64,000 bases of DNA, from positions 1-64,000 of the forward strand of contig NZ_FOQH01000001.1 of the NCBI RefSeq assembly GCF_900113695.1, given 5' to 3'. The notes beneath the pieces are model-generated. The model ran no database searches and was not told the origin of the DNA. It saw only the letters and a program-made list of their open reading frames with translations. Below, one piece after another: positions 32,157-42,292 of the stretch. Source of the stretch: Albimonas pacifica. Lineage in GTDB: Bacteria > Pseudomonadota > Alphaproteobacteria > Rhodobacterales > Rhodobacteraceae. Each line of letters starts with the position of its first letter. Position 1 is the first letter of the stretch. The position numbers were made by a program, and so were the translations under genes.

Positions 32157-35100
32157 TCAGAAGCGGATCGACACGTCGATCCCCGCGGCATGGCCGGCGT
32201 AGCCGTCGCCGAAGGCCCCCTCGTAGCGCAGGCCGACCGAGACGCGCTCGCCCTGCGCGAGGCTGACGCCCGCGGCCAGCCGCGCCGTCGTCCCCGGCAT
32301 CGCCACGCCGTTCGAGAAGCCGGCCGCGCCGCTCGCGTCGTTGGCGAGCCGCGCCGTGGCGTCGTAGGAATCGAGGCTCGACAGGCTCGCGCCCACCCGC
32401 GCCCAGGCCCCCAGCGACAGGCCGTCGTCGAGCGCGCGGTCGACGCCGAACTCCACCGCCGGGGTGACCACCACCGCGGTCGCCTCGCTGGCCGAGACCC
32501 GGAGCGAGCGCGCCCCCGCCCCCTGCTCGAGGTAGCCGTCGGCCGAGACGTGGATCAGGTCGAGGTCCACCATCGGCCGCACCCAGCCGCCCGAGGTCGC
32601 CGGCAGCGGCTGGGTCCAGGAGGCGCGCAGCCGCGCCCCCAGGCTCAGCGTGTCGTGGTCGGCCGTGGCCTTGCCCGGGGCCAGCGGCGCCGTCGCCCGG
32701 TCGGTGTCGAACGACCCCCAGCCCAGCGTCGCGGCGCCCGACAGCGCCAGCCGCTCCCAGCTCCGCGTGGCGGCGAGGCCGACGAAGCCCGCGCCGCCCT
32801 CGGAGCCGCCGCGGCCGGTCTCGCCGTTCAGGTTCACCGCCTCGTAGCCCGCCGCCGCGCCGAGCCGCCACTCGGGCGTGACCTGCAGGCCGGCGGCGAG
32901 GCCGGTCGTCCAGGCCTCGCCCGAGAAGCCGGCGCCGGGGCCCTCGCCGTCCTGGTCGAAATGCCGGGCGGAGCCGAGCATCTTCAGGCACACGTCGCCG
33001 CCCGCGAAATTGCGCGCGCCGGGGCCCGTGCAGCCGAGCGCCGCGTCGAAGCGGTCGCGGGTCAGCTCGAACGTGGCGGCCTCGGCCGCCAGCGAGGCGT
33101 CGAGCGTCATGCCCGACAGCAGCGCCCCCAGCGCCCCGCCCCCGGCGCCGGCGGCGAGGTCGAGCTCCCCGAACAGGCGCGCGTAGGTCGGATCGCCGGT
33201 GACGAAGACCCGCTCGAGATAGCGCGCGGCGGCCGACTCCTGGCCGCCGAGCCCGAACTCCGGCCGGTCGATGTCGGCGCTGGCCGCGGTCAGCGACAGG
33301 GTCTGGCCGTCGATCTGCTGCTCGAAGCCGAACAGCGCGCTCTCGACCGCCTCGAAGCGGCCCGTGATCTCGCCGCCCGCCTCCAGCAGCCGGAACTCCG
33401 ACCCGCCGGCGACGGCCGAGGGCAGCAGCGTCAGCCGGCCGGCCAGGGCGACGTCCCCATCGACCTGCAGCAGGTCGTAGACGCCGCGCAGCCCGTTCAC
33501 GTCGGCCACCAGCTCGCTGGAGCCGTGCAGGGTCAGGTGGCCGCGGATGCGCAGGCGCGAGACGTCGCCGGTCTCGCCGACCACCAGAAGGCCGCGGTTG
33601 ACCACGTCCGCCTGGTAGACCCGCGCCCCCAGCGCCACGCCCGTGCGCCGGTTGATCAGCCGCGCCGCCGGGGCCGAGCGCCGGACCGGGCGCCCGGCCG
33701 CGATCTCGGCGCCCGCGGCCGAGGCGACGGCGGAGGCGGCGGTGGACAGGGTCGGCTGGAACACGTTCCCGTTCGCGTAGGTCGCCAGGATCGAGCCGTT
33801 CACCTGGCCGGCGTTGTCGATGGTCAGCTTCGAGTTGCCGTCGTTGCTCGCCCCCACGTAGCGGATCGCGGTATTCGACAGGGCGCTCAGCAGGCCCCCT
33901 TCCTCGAGCTTGACGAGGTTGTTGCCGTTGCCGCCGTGGGCGAGCAGCCCGACGCCGAACTCGCCGAGGCCGCCGACCACGGGGGCGGAGATGTCGATCT
34001 CGATCTTCTCGCCGTCGAAGTCGTCGCTCAGGCTCTGGGCGAAGATCGCCGCGCTGTTGGTCCCGGTGGCCGCGAGCGGCGCGTCGATGTCGATCGAGAC
34101 CTGGCCGGCCTGGTTGCGCCCGCTGGAGACGCCGCTGCGTCCGGCCTGGGTTCCGCCGGACCATCCGGCGAGACCGCCGCCCCCGCCCAGCGACTGGCCG
34201 ATGATGCCGTAGGCGCCGTCGCCCTGGGTGCTGAGGCTCGAGCGCAGGTTGACGACCACGTTCGAGGCCCGCCCGTAGGCGCCCGCGACCCCGCTGAAGC
34301 CGTCGCCGCCGCCGTTCGCGCCGGTCACGTAGACCAGCTCGATCCCGTCGGCGAGCGAGACGTCGCCCAGCAGGCCGCCGCCGCCGCCGATGGACTGGGC
34401 GACGATGCCGTGGGCGCCCTCGCCGAGCGTCAGGTTGCAGGCGCTGTCGGGGGCGGCGCAGCCGTCGCGCGACTGGACCGTCACCGTGACCGCGCCGGCG
34501 TCGCCGCCCCCGCCGCCCAGGGTGATGTCCACGATGTCCTCGCGCGCGCCGGTCGCGGCGATGCCGCCGCCGCCGCCGATCGACTGAGCGACGATGCCGA
34601 TGGCGCGGTCGCCCTGCGTCGAAAAGGCGACCGGCGCCGCCCAGGTGACCGGGCCGCCGTTGGACGTGTAGATGCCGGTCGCGTTGCGCTGGCCGAGCCC
34701 GATCTCGATCCCCGGGCCGCTCTCGCTCCCGCGGAAGCGCACGATGCCGCCGCCGCCGCCGATCGACTGCAGCGCCACCGCGTGGGCGTCGTCGCCCCGC
34801 GTCGCGATATGCTGGTCGGCAACCTCGCCGCTGGAGGGGGCCTGGTAGGCGACCTGCACCGTGCCGCCCTCGACGCCGTTCAGCGGCGCGCTCGTGCCCA
34901 GCCGAACCGTCGCCTGGCCGATGCGGTCGGCCTGGTGGGAGACGAGCCCCCCGCCGCCGCCGATGGACTGCAGCACCAGCCCGTAGGCGCCGTGGCCGGC
35001 GGTGTCGATGGCCACCCCCCGCCCGGCGCCGTCGAGCGTGGCCGAGGTCGTCCAGCCCCGCCCCAGCAGGGGGCCGTTCGCGCCCAGCGTGACGTCGACC

Positions 35101-38100
35101 CGGCTCAGCCGGTCGGTGTCCGCGGTCTCGGCGAAGTCGGCGAGGCCGCCGCCGGCGCCGATCGTCTGCAGCACCACGCCGTCGGCGAAGTCGCCCTGCG
35201 TCGAGATCCCGGCCGACAGCGTGCCGTCGACCTTTCGCGCGTCTCCGCCGCTGAAGGCGCCGCCCGCGCCGAGCCGGACCGAGGCGCCGTCGGGGTCGGC
35301 GTAGCCGTCGTCGAGCGGGGCGCCGGCGAAGACGCCGCCGCCGCCGCCGATCGACTGCATCACCGCCCCGCGGGAGAAGTCGCCCGCGGTCGCGACCGAG
35401 ACCGGCGTCGTCGCGTCGGCGGCGATCTCGTAGGTCACGAAGCCGCCCTGGGCGGCCTGGAAGTCGGCGCCCACGACCAACGAGGGCACGCCCTGCGCCG
35501 GGGCGATCAGCAGCCCGCCGCCGCCGCCGATGGACTGGCCCAGCAGCGCCGTCGCCATGGCGCCGGAGGTGGAGACGCCGGCTCCGTCGAGGCGCAGCTG
35601 GACGTCCGGGCCGGTCGCGAACTGGGGCGCGCCGGGGGCGAGGGGCACGTTGGGCTTGCCCGTGCCGTTGGTCCCGCCGACCCGCGCGTCGAGGTCGTAG
35701 CTCCCGTGCTCGCCCGAGCTCGTGCGCAGCGAGGTGCCCAGCGCGCCGAGGCCGCCGCCGCCCTGGATGCCCTGGGCGACCGCCGCGAAGGCGCCGTCGC
35801 CGGCGGTGGCGAGGCTCGCGCCCGACTGCAGCGACAGGGCGACGTCGCCGGGGTGGTTCGCGCCCTGGGCGCCGGAGTCGCCGCCGACGACGACGCCGAT
35901 GCCGGCGGTCCCGTCGGGCAGGTCCTCCTTGCGTGCGCGCACCGCGCGCGAGCCGATGGCCCCCACGCCGCCGCCGCCGGAGATCGACTGCGCCACCAGC
36001 CCGCCCGCCGCGTAGCCGGAGGTGGCGTAGCTCCCGGCGAAGGTCGCGCTCACCCCGCCGTTGGAGGCGGAGTCGCTGGTCTGGCCCTGGCCCCCCACCC
36101 GCATCGAGGCGTGGAGCTGCTGGCTCGAGGTGGGGTCGTGCGAGAAGCCGGCGATGCCGCCGCCCCCCGCGATGCCCTGCACGATGGCGGCCTCGGCGAA
36201 ATCGCCCCAGGTGGCGACGTGGCCGCCCAGGTCGGCGCGCACCGTGTTCTGGTGGCGCCCGCCCGTCGGGCCCTGGCCGCCGAGCGTCATCGAAGCCGAG
36301 TAGACGGTCGCGTCGGAGGTCTGGTCGATCGGAGCGGCCGCCTGCACGGTCCCGTTCGCGCGGAGCGTGGCGGACGCGCCGCCGGCCGAGCCGATGAGGC
36401 CGCCGCCGCCGGCGATGGACTGCAGCACCAGCGCGTCGGCGTCGGCGCCGATGGTGCGCACCACGCCCGCGGCCTCGAGGCTGACGGTCTCGCCCGAGAT
36501 CTGGCCGGGACGGCCGCTCTTCACCCCGTAGATCAGGGAGACGAGAGAGCTCTCGCCGGCGCTGGGCCGCTGCATCACCTCGAAGCCGCCGGCGACGCCG
36601 CCGCCGGTGTCGATGCTCTGGGCCACCACGGCGCGCGCGCCGATGCCCAGCGTCTCGACGAGGCCGTCCGCCCCCAGCGAGACGTCCACCCCGGCCGCGT
36701 CCCAGGTGGCGGCGGTGGTCCCCAGCGTCACCGTGCCGGAGGAGACGGTGGTGGTCGTGGCCCGGTCGATCTCGGCCTCGGTCAGCAGGGCGACGCCGCC
36801 GCCGTTGGCGATGGACTGCACGATGACGCCGTGGGCGTGCCCGCCCGAGGTCTTGATCACGCCGTCATGCGCGAAGCTCGCGACGCCGGAGGACGAGGCC
36901 GCGCCGCCGGTGGCGCCCATCGACAGCTCGAACGGCAGGGCCAGCGCCGTCTCGGGCGGCGCGTCGACGTTGTAGCGCCGCAGCGCCGAGCCGTAGGCGA
37001 GGGTCGAGGCGACGGTCCCGCCGCCGCCGGTCAGCGACTGCGCCACCACCCCGTGCGAGCCGACGCCCTGCGTGTCGATGAAGGCGCCGGCGTCCAGGAT
37101 CACGTCCACCAGGCCCGCGCCCCCGGGGCTGCCGTCGCCGCCCAGCCGCATGATGCGCGCGCCCTCGATCCCCGCGGCCCCGCCGCCGTTGCCCACCGAC
37201 TGGGCCAGCAGGCCGATGCTGCGCGGCCCCGTGGTGGCGATGTCGAAGGCGCCCGAGATCTCGACCGCGCCGCCGGAGCCGCCCACGCCCCCGTCGCCGC
37301 CGGCCATGAAGTCCAGGTGCGCCCCGCGGAACAGGGCGTTGAACGTGGCGGCGTAGTCGGCGCGGTTGGCGTCCTCCTGCGCGTCCTCGAGCGAGATCTG
37401 GTCGGCGGTGATCGGCGCGCTGCCGATGCCGCCCATGCCGCCGCCGCCGCCGATGGACTGCGCCACGACGCCGAAGGCGTGGAAGCCCGCGGTGCGGATC
37501 TTCGATCCGGCGTTCGCGCGCAGCTCGATCAGGCCGCCGTTCATGGCCGCGCCGCCGACGCCGCCCCTGCCCACGCCCATGCGCACCACCGCCGCCGGCA
37601 GCGGGTCCTCGGGCGCGAGCAGGTCGGAGACGTCGATCTTGTCGAAGGCCGGGTCGTCGTTGACCCGCACGTTGCCGTAGTCGACGGCGCCGCCGCCGTC
37701 GGGGTCGGGAAGCTCCGTGCCCGGAGGCGCCTCGCCGGGGTCGGAGGGATCGGCCTCGGGCGCCTCGGTCTGCGCGTCGAGCCCGTAGCCCGCCACCAGC
37801 CGCGAGCCGGTGCCCCCCATGCCGCCGCCGCCGCCGATGGACTGCAGCACCGCGCCATGGGCGCCGAAGCCGGCGGTGGAGATCAGCGCGCCGCCCTTGA
37901 GCTGGAAGCCCACGTAGCCGCCGCTGCCGCCTACGCCTCCCACGCCCCCCACCCGCATCGACAGGTCGAGCAGCCCGATGGAATCCGAGGGCACCGCCGA
38001 GCCGCCCGCGCCGCCGCCGCCGCCGATGGACTGCAGCACCGCGCCGTCGGCGAAGTCGCCGAAGGTGACGATCCGCCCGCGCAGGGTGGGCGAGGTGTAC

Positions 38101-41100
38101 GGCGGGTCGCCGTCTGGAGTCTGGGCGTCGAGGTCGACGAAGTTGCCGCCGTCGCCCCCGGTCCCCCCGGTCCCGCCCACGGTGAGGCTCAGCGCCGTCG
38201 GACGCTCGATCGCCTCCTTGATCTCGTTGTATTTCAGGCCGAACTCCAGCGGGTTGAAGCCGCCCGAGCCGTCCTCCTCCTCCTCGGTCCCGGTCCCCCC
38301 GAAGGAGCCGCCGAGCCCGCCGCCCCCGCCGATGGCCTGGATCAGCGCCCCGTCCGCGTCGGCGCCGTAGGTCACGATGACCCCGTCGAGGTCGAGCGCC
38401 CGCACCGTGCCGCCGCGGCCGCCCGTGCCGCCGGTCATGCCCACGCCCACGGTCATCCGCGGGGCCTTCACGCCGGCGAGCGCCTCGGTGACCTGCTCGG
38501 TCAGGTTGCCGGGCAGGCCGACGGTGACGGTCTGCGAGGTCCCGCCGCCGCCGCCCACCGTCTGCAGCACCACCCCGCGCGAACCCTCGCCGGCCGTGCG
38601 CACGGCGGTGTAGCGCTTCAGGTCCGCCGAGATGTCGCCGCCGTGGCCGCCGCCCCCGCCCTGGCCGCCGACCGAGAGCGAGGTCTTCACCCCGTCGCCC
38701 TCGCCGAACTTCTTCACCCCGGCCGAGGCGATGCCGCCGTCGCCGCCGCCGCCGCCGATCGACTGGGCGAGCAGGCCGTTGGAGCTGTCGCCTAGCGTCA
38801 CGATCCGGCCGCCGCCGCCCAGGAAGAGCTCGACCAGGCCGCCGTTGCCGGCGGCGTTGCCCGCCCCGCCCACCGCCGCCGAGATCGAGGCGTTGAGGGT
38901 GACGCCTTCCTCCTCGTCGCCCTCGGAGGGGACCTGCTCGGCGATCTTCTCGCGCAGGGTCGAGGCCGCGGCCATCGCGCCGCCCTCGCCGCCGACGCCG
39001 CCGCCGCCGCCGATGGAATGGGCCACGATCCCGTGGGCGCCCGATCCCGCGGTCTGCAGCGCCGAGTCGGTCAGGGTCAGGCTGACATGGCCGCCGTCGC
39101 CGCCCACGCCGCCCGCCCCGCCGACGCCGGCCGCGCCGGCGACGGCGATCGAGACGTCGGCGTCGGGGATGCTCAGCGCCGAGGCGACCGCGGTGGCGTC
39201 GCCCGAGCCGCCGATCCCGCCGCCGCCGCCCACCGACTGCACCACCAGCCCGTGGTTGTGCGAGGCGGCCGTGGGGTCCGAGGCCTGGCCCGTGGTCAGG
39301 GTCATGGCGTCGAGGGCGACCGAGACCGCGCCGCCGTTTCCGCCCGCGCCGCCCTTGCCGCCGACCGCGGCGGCGGTGGAGATGCCGAAGCTCTGGTTGA
39401 CCGAGCTCGCCGCGCCCCCGGCGCCGCCGCCCCCGCCGACCGAGTGCAGCACCATGCCCTTGGCGTGGGAGCCCGTGGTGGAGACGTCGACCTGGCTGAG
39501 GTCGACCGTGACCGTGCCCCCGTGCCCGCCGCTCTGCGCGCCGCCGGCCATGGCGATGGCCGAGAGCGAGCCGATCCCGAAGCTGACCGCGCGGGCGTCG
39601 CCGCCCGCGCCGCCGCCGCCGCCGATCGACTGCAGCAGCGCGCCATGGGCGTTGTCGCCCCGGGTGGAGATCTGGCGGCGATTCCCGCCGACCGAGGTCT
39701 CGGTCAGGGTCACCGCGCCGCCGTCGCCGCCGACGCCGCCGTCGCCGCCGACCGCGACGCTGGGCAGGCGGCCGGCGATGGTGAACACGTCGCCCCCGTT
39801 GCCGCCGCCGCCGCCGATGGACTGCATCAGCATGCCGTAGGCGAAGCGCCCGTCGGTCTGAAGCTCGATGTCCTGGTCGAAGCTCGCGGTCACCGCGCCG
39901 CCGGGACCGCCGGGGCCGCCCTGGCCGCCGATGGTGAAGACGCTGCCGGCGCCGCCGTAGTCGTTCACGTCGCCGCCGCCGCCGCCGATCGACTGCATCA
40001 CCAGGGCCGAGGCCGCCACGCCCGAGACGATGATCGAGCTGCCGTCGCCGTGCCAGGTCACCGTGCCGCCCGCCTGGCCGTCGCCGCCGCCGCCCGCCAC
40101 CGCGATCAGCCCGCCGTCGGAGGTCAGGTCGCCGCCGCCGCCGGAGATCGACTGCATCAGCACCCCGTGCGCGCCCGCGCCATCGGTCAGGATCCCGAAG
40201 CGCCCGCTGACCGTCACCGCGCCCGCATGGCCGCCGTTGCCGCCGTTGGTGGCGCCGGTGGAGATCAGCGAGTAGTTCTCGCTCGCCGCCCCGCCGGAGC
40301 CCGCGAGGCTCTGCGCCGCGATGCCGATGGCGCGCGCGCCGCTGGTCGCGATGTAGGCGGCGTGGGTCAGGTCGTCGGCGGCGACGCCGCTCTCGACCGT
40401 CACCGCGCCGCTGGAGCCGCCGGAACCGGCCGAGTCGTCGCGGAAGTCGGTCAGCCCGCTCGGCGTCCAGAGGCCGCCGCCCGGGCCGCCCTTGGTGCGC
40501 ACCAGCACGCCCACGCCGTTGTCGCCCTGGGTCGTGATCACGGCGTTCTGGCCCAGGCTGACCGTCGCGGCCCCGGCCGAGCCCCCGTCGCCGCCGTTGC
40601 TGTCCGAGGACTGGCCCTTGCCGCCGTCGCCGCCCTCGAGGAACAGGCCGATGCCGATCAGCTCGTCGCCGATCACCTCCACCCGGGATCGGGCCGCGAG
40701 CGTGATCGTGGAGGGGGCGAACAGGTCGTTCTCGTCCACCCCGGCGCCGCCGCCGTCGCCGGCGTCCTGGTTCGAGGCGCCGTCGTGCGACCCGCCCGCC
40801 GCCGCGCCGAGCGCCACCGCGACGATGCCGCCGGCCTGGTCGATGTAGCCGGGAAGGACGTCGGGCGTGACGTCCTCTCCGCGGTCGATCTCGGTGTCCT
40901 CGCGCGGGTCGAAGTCGCCGGCGTCGACCGTGATCACGCCGTCGTGGCGGACGGTCAGCACGCCCGCGTGCCCGCCGCTCCCGCCGGGGGTGCCCGACTT
41001 GCGGCTGTCGATGCCCGCGGCGCCGCCCTGGCTGAGCAGGTAGACGCCCCGCGCGGCGCCGCCCGGGGCGACCGGCGCGACCACCGTGATGTCGCCCGTG

Positions 41101-42053
41101 GTGTCGACCGAGACCGAGCCGGCCCGCCCTCCGATCGAGGTGTTGGGGCCGCCGTAGCCGCCGACGCTCTCGGCGTGGATGCCCTCGGCGAGGCGGTTCA
41201 GCGTCGGGCCCTCGGCCGCGCCGCCGCCGTCGCAGGCGGCCGAGGCGTCGCAGACCGAGATCGAGCCGGTGTTCTGCACGTGGACGTCGCCGGCCGTGCC
41301 GCCGTCGCCGTCCTCGGGATCCTCGCCTATGGTGGTGTCGCGGTTGCCGCCGACGCCGCCGGTGGAGCCGGCGAAGATCGCGACCGCGCCGTCGGTCCCG
41401 GCGCCGCTGGCCGCGCCCGTCGGGCGCAGGGTCAGCGCGCCGCTGTTGATCGCCTCGGCATAGCCGCCGGCGCCGCCGGCGCCCCCGTCGCCGCCGCCGA
41501 CGTCCTGGTCGCGCGCGTTGATGCCCGCGCCGCCGGAGCTGGAGGCATGCAGCAGGTAGACGATGCCCGGATCGTCGACGAGGCCGACGCCGCCTCCCCC
41601 GCCCATCGCGGCGTCGAACAGCAGCGCGTCCACGTCGATCGTGCCGGTGTTGGTGATCGAGGCGACGCCCCCCCGGCCGCTGGCGCCCGCGTCGTCGGGC
41701 GCGTTCGAGCCCTGGCCGCCGCGGGTGCGCACCACGAAGACGCCCGGCGCCTGGGCCGACTGGTCGACGTCGGCGGCGCTGGTCAGCGTGTAGCTCGCCG
41801 CCGTGGGCGCGTCGGGGTTGTCCTCGGTCCCGTTCGGGCCCTTGTAGTTCACGTAGACGCCGTCGCCGGTCTCGTCCGCGTCGATGGTGCAGACCACGTC
41901 CTGCGACCCTCCGGCGGGGCAGGGGAACGGGTCCGCCAGCGCGGCCCCCCCGCCCAGGCACAGGGCGGGAACCGAGCAGGCCCCCAGCAGGCGGGTCAGA
42001 CGGCCGGACGCGGACGCAGGCCGAAGCCGCGCGCGAGACGCAACGATGAGCAT
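32157..42053 (-). CDS. Giant autotransporter adhesin with glycine-rich repeats
   Basis: Outer-membrane type V secreted protein of 3298 residues. A signal peptide ends near ALA at residue 40. The passenger is a long beta-helix-like array with about 29 copies of a motif of the form hhxQS(I/V)GGGGG, mostly at intervals of 50-90 residues (for example LLQSIGGGGGAGG, VVAQSIGGGGGMGG), each followed by Gly-rich turns. The C-terminal 280 residues form the beta-barrel (AAAGYEAVNLNGE, GLAATRSWERLALSGAATLGW) and end IDVSIRF with the terminal aromatic residue typical of autotransporters. The ATG at 42053 follows GGGGAG. Likely role: adhesion or cell-cell contact. Confidence 0.92.
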   Translation of the reverse strand: MLIVASRARLRPASASGRLTRLLGACSVPALCLGGGAALADPFPCPAGGSQDVVCTIDADETGDGVYVNYKGPNGTEDNPDAPTAASYTLTSAADVDQSAQAPGVFVVRTRGGQGSNAPDDAGASGRGGVASITNTGTIDVDALLFDAAMGGGGGVGLVDDPGIVYLLHASSSGGAGINARDQDVGGGDGGAGGAGGYAEAINSGALTLRPTGAASGAGTDGAVAIFAGSTGGVGGNRDTTIGEDPEDGDGGTAGDVHVQNTGSISVCDASAACDGGGAAEGPTLNRLAEGIHAESVGGYGGPNTSIGGRAGSVSVDTTGDITVVAPVAPGGAARGVYLLSQGGAAGIDSRKSGTPGGSGGHAGVLTVRHDGVITVDAGDFDPREDTEIDRGEDVTPDVLPGYIDQAGGIVAVALGAAAGGSHDGASNQDAGDGGGAGVDENDLFAPSTITLAARSRVEVIGDELIGIGLFLEGGDGGKGQSSDSNGGDGGSAGAATVSLGQNAVITTQGDNGVGVLVRTKGGPGGGLWTPSGLTDFRDDSAGSGGSSGAVTVESGVAADDLTHAAYIATSGARAIGIAAQSLAGSGGAASENYSLISTGATNGGNGGHAGAVTVSGRFGILTDGAGAHGVLMQSISGGGGDLTSDGGLIAVAGGGGDGQAGGTVTWHGDGSSIIVSGVAASALVMQSIGGGGGDVNDYGGAGSVFTIGGQGGPGGPGGAVTASFDQDIELQTDGRFAYGMLMQSIGGGGGNGGDVFTIAGRLPSVAVGGDGGVGGDGGAVTLTETSVGGNRRQISTRGDNAHGALLQSIGGGGGAGGDARAVSFGIGSLSAIAMAGGAQSGGHGGTVTVDLSQVDVSTTGSHAKGMVLHSVGGGGGAGGAASSVNQSFGISTAAAVGGKGGAGGNGGAVSVALDAMTLTTGQASDPTAASHNHGLVVQSVGGGGGIGGSGDATAVASALSIPDADVSIAVAGAAGVGGAGGVGGDGGHVSLTLTDSALQTAGSGAHGIVAHSIGGGGGVGGEGGAMAAASTLREKIAEQVPSEGDEEEGVTLNASISAAVGGAGNAAGNGGLVELFLGGGGRIVTLGDSSNGLLAQSIGGGGGDGGIASAGVKKFGEGDGVKTSLSVGGQGGGGGHGGDISADLKRYTAVRTAGEGSRGVVLQTVGGGGGTSQTVTVGLPGNLTEQVTEALAGVKAPRMTVGVGMTGGTGGRGGTVRALDLDGVIVTYGADADGALIQAIGGGGGLGGSFGGTGTEEEEDGSGGFNPLEFGLKYNEIKEAIERPTALSLTVGGTGGTGGDGGNFVDLDAQTPDGDPPYTSPTLRGRIVTFGDFADGAVLQSIGGGGGAGGSAVPSDSIGLLDLSMRVGGVGGVGGSGGYVGFQLKGGALISTAGFGAHGAVLQSIGGGGGMGGTGSRLVAGYGLDAQTEAPEADPSDPGEAPPGTELPDPDGGGAVDYGNVRVNDDPAFDKIDVSDLLAPEDPLPAAVVRMGVGRGGVGGAAMNGGLIELRANAGSKIRTAGFHAFGVVAQSIGGGGGMGGIGSAPITADQISLEDAQEDANRADYAATFNALFRGAHLDFMAGGDGGVGGSGGAVEISGAFDIATTGPRSIGLLAQSVGNGGGAAGIEGARIMRLGGDGSPGGAGLVDVILDAGAFIDTQGVGSHGVVAQSLTGGGGTVASTLAYGSALRRYNVDAPPETALALPFELSMGATGGAASSSGVASFAHDGVIKTSGGHAHGVIVQSIANGGGVALLTEAEIDRATTTTVSSGTVTLGTTAATWDAAGVDVSLGADGLVETLGIGARAVVAQSIDTGGGVAGGFEVMQRPSAGESSLVSLIYGVKSGRPGQISGETVSLEAAGVVRTIGADADALVLQSIAGGGGLIGSAGGASATLRANGTVQAAAPIDQTSDATVYSASMTLGGQGPTGGRHQNTVRADLGGHVATWGDFAEAAIVQGIAGGGGIAGFSHDPTSSQQLHASMRVGGQGQTSDSASNGGVSATFAGSYATSGYAAGGLVAQSISGGGGVGAIGSRAVRARKEDLPDGTAGIGVVVGGDSGAQGANHPGDVALSLQSGASLATAGDGAFAAVAQGIQGGGGLGALGTSLRTSSGEHGSYDLDARVGGTNGTGKPNVPLAPGAPQFATGPDVQLRLDGAGVSTSGAMATALLGQSIGGGGGLLIAPAQGVPSLVVGADFQAAQGGFVTYEIAADATTPVSVATAGDFSRGAVMQSIGGGGGVFAGAPLDDGYADPDGASVRLGAGGAFSGGDARKVDGTLSAGISTQGDFADGVVLQTIGAGGGLADFAETADTDRLSRVDVTLGANGPLLGRGWTTSATLDGAGRGVAIDTAGHGAYGLVLQSIGGGGGLVSHQADRIGQATVRLGTSAPLNGVEGGTVQVAYQAPSSGEVADQHIATRGDDAHAVALQSIGGGGGIVRFRGSESGPGIEIGLGQRNATGIYTSNGGPVTWAAPVAFSTQGDRAIGIVAQSIGGGGGIAATGAREDIVDITLGGGGGDAGAVTVTVQSRDGCAAPDSACNLTLGEGAHGIVAQSIGGGGGLLGDVSLADGIELVYVTGANGGGDGFSGVAGAYGRASNVVVNLRSSLSTQGDGAYGIIGQSLGGGGGLAGWSGGTQAGRSGVSSGRNQAGQVSIDIDAPLAATGTNSAAIFAQSLSDDFDGEKIEIDISAPVVGGLGEFGVGLLAHGGNGNNLVKLEEGGLLSALSNTAIRYVGASNDGNSKLTIDNAGQVNGSILATYANGNVFQPTLSTAASAVASAAGAEIAAGRPVRRSAPAARLINRRTGVALGARVYQADVVNRGLLVVGETGDVSRLRIRGHLTLHGSSELVADVNGLRGVYDLLQVDGDVALAGRLTLLPSAVAGGSEFRLLEAGGEITGRFEAVESALFGFEQQIDGQTLSLTAASADIDRPEFGLGGQESAAARYLERVFVTGDPTYARLFGELDLAAGAGGGALGALLSGMTLDASLAAEAATFELTRDRFDAALGCTGPGARNFAGGDVCLKMLGSARHFDQDGEGPGAGFSGEAWTTGLAAGLQVTPEWRLGAAAGYEAVNLNGETGRGGSEGGAGFVGLAATRSWERLALSGAATLGWGSFDTDRATAPLAPGKATADHDTLSLGARLRASWTQPLPATSGGWVRPMVDLDLIHVSADGYLEQGAGARSLRVSASEATAVVVTPAVEFGVDRALDDGLSLGAWARVGASLSSLDSYDATARLANDASGAAGFSNGVAMPGTTARLAAGVSLAQGERVSVGLRYEGAFGDGYAGHAAGIDVSIRF

Positions 42054-42143
42054 GGTGGTTTCGCTCCCCACAGGGCGACGAACGCCTCGCGCGGAATGCG
42101 GAGCGCTCCGGGTGCCGCCGGCTTCGTCCCCCCGAACGAACGG

Positions 42144-42157
42144 TGCACTTTCGTGCA
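42144..42157 (-). promoter_or_regulatory. Small palindrome upstream of the autotransporter gene
   Basis: TGCAC-TTTC-GTGCA, about 90 bases before the autotransporter start in a locally AT-richer region (42110-42200). It could be an operator or a leader hairpin. No -35/-10 pair is clear. Confidence 0.3.
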
Positions 42158-42292
42158 AACCGATTCCAACCCTCGGAAAGCAAGACTGATTCTGCAATCG
42201 CCTTCGGCGAGCGTCGCTCAATCTTCACGGGCTGCGTGGGGCGACGGTTACACTCGGCAACCATCCCGCGGACGGGCCCGCCGTCCCGGCGC

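Noticed and set aside
30233-32191. 652-residue version of the ABC exporter
   Set aside because: The added 109 residues are Arg/Ala/Gly-rich without domain; the TTG at 31864 with GGGAG gives the normal family length.
31746-38795. 2349-codon plus-strand open frame and a 1097-codon frame at 39018-42311
   Set aside because: Both are antisense shadows of the autotransporter gene. Gly-rich, GC-rich coding leaves other frames open; they lack start signals and domains, and the sense protein has a signal peptide and beta-barrel.
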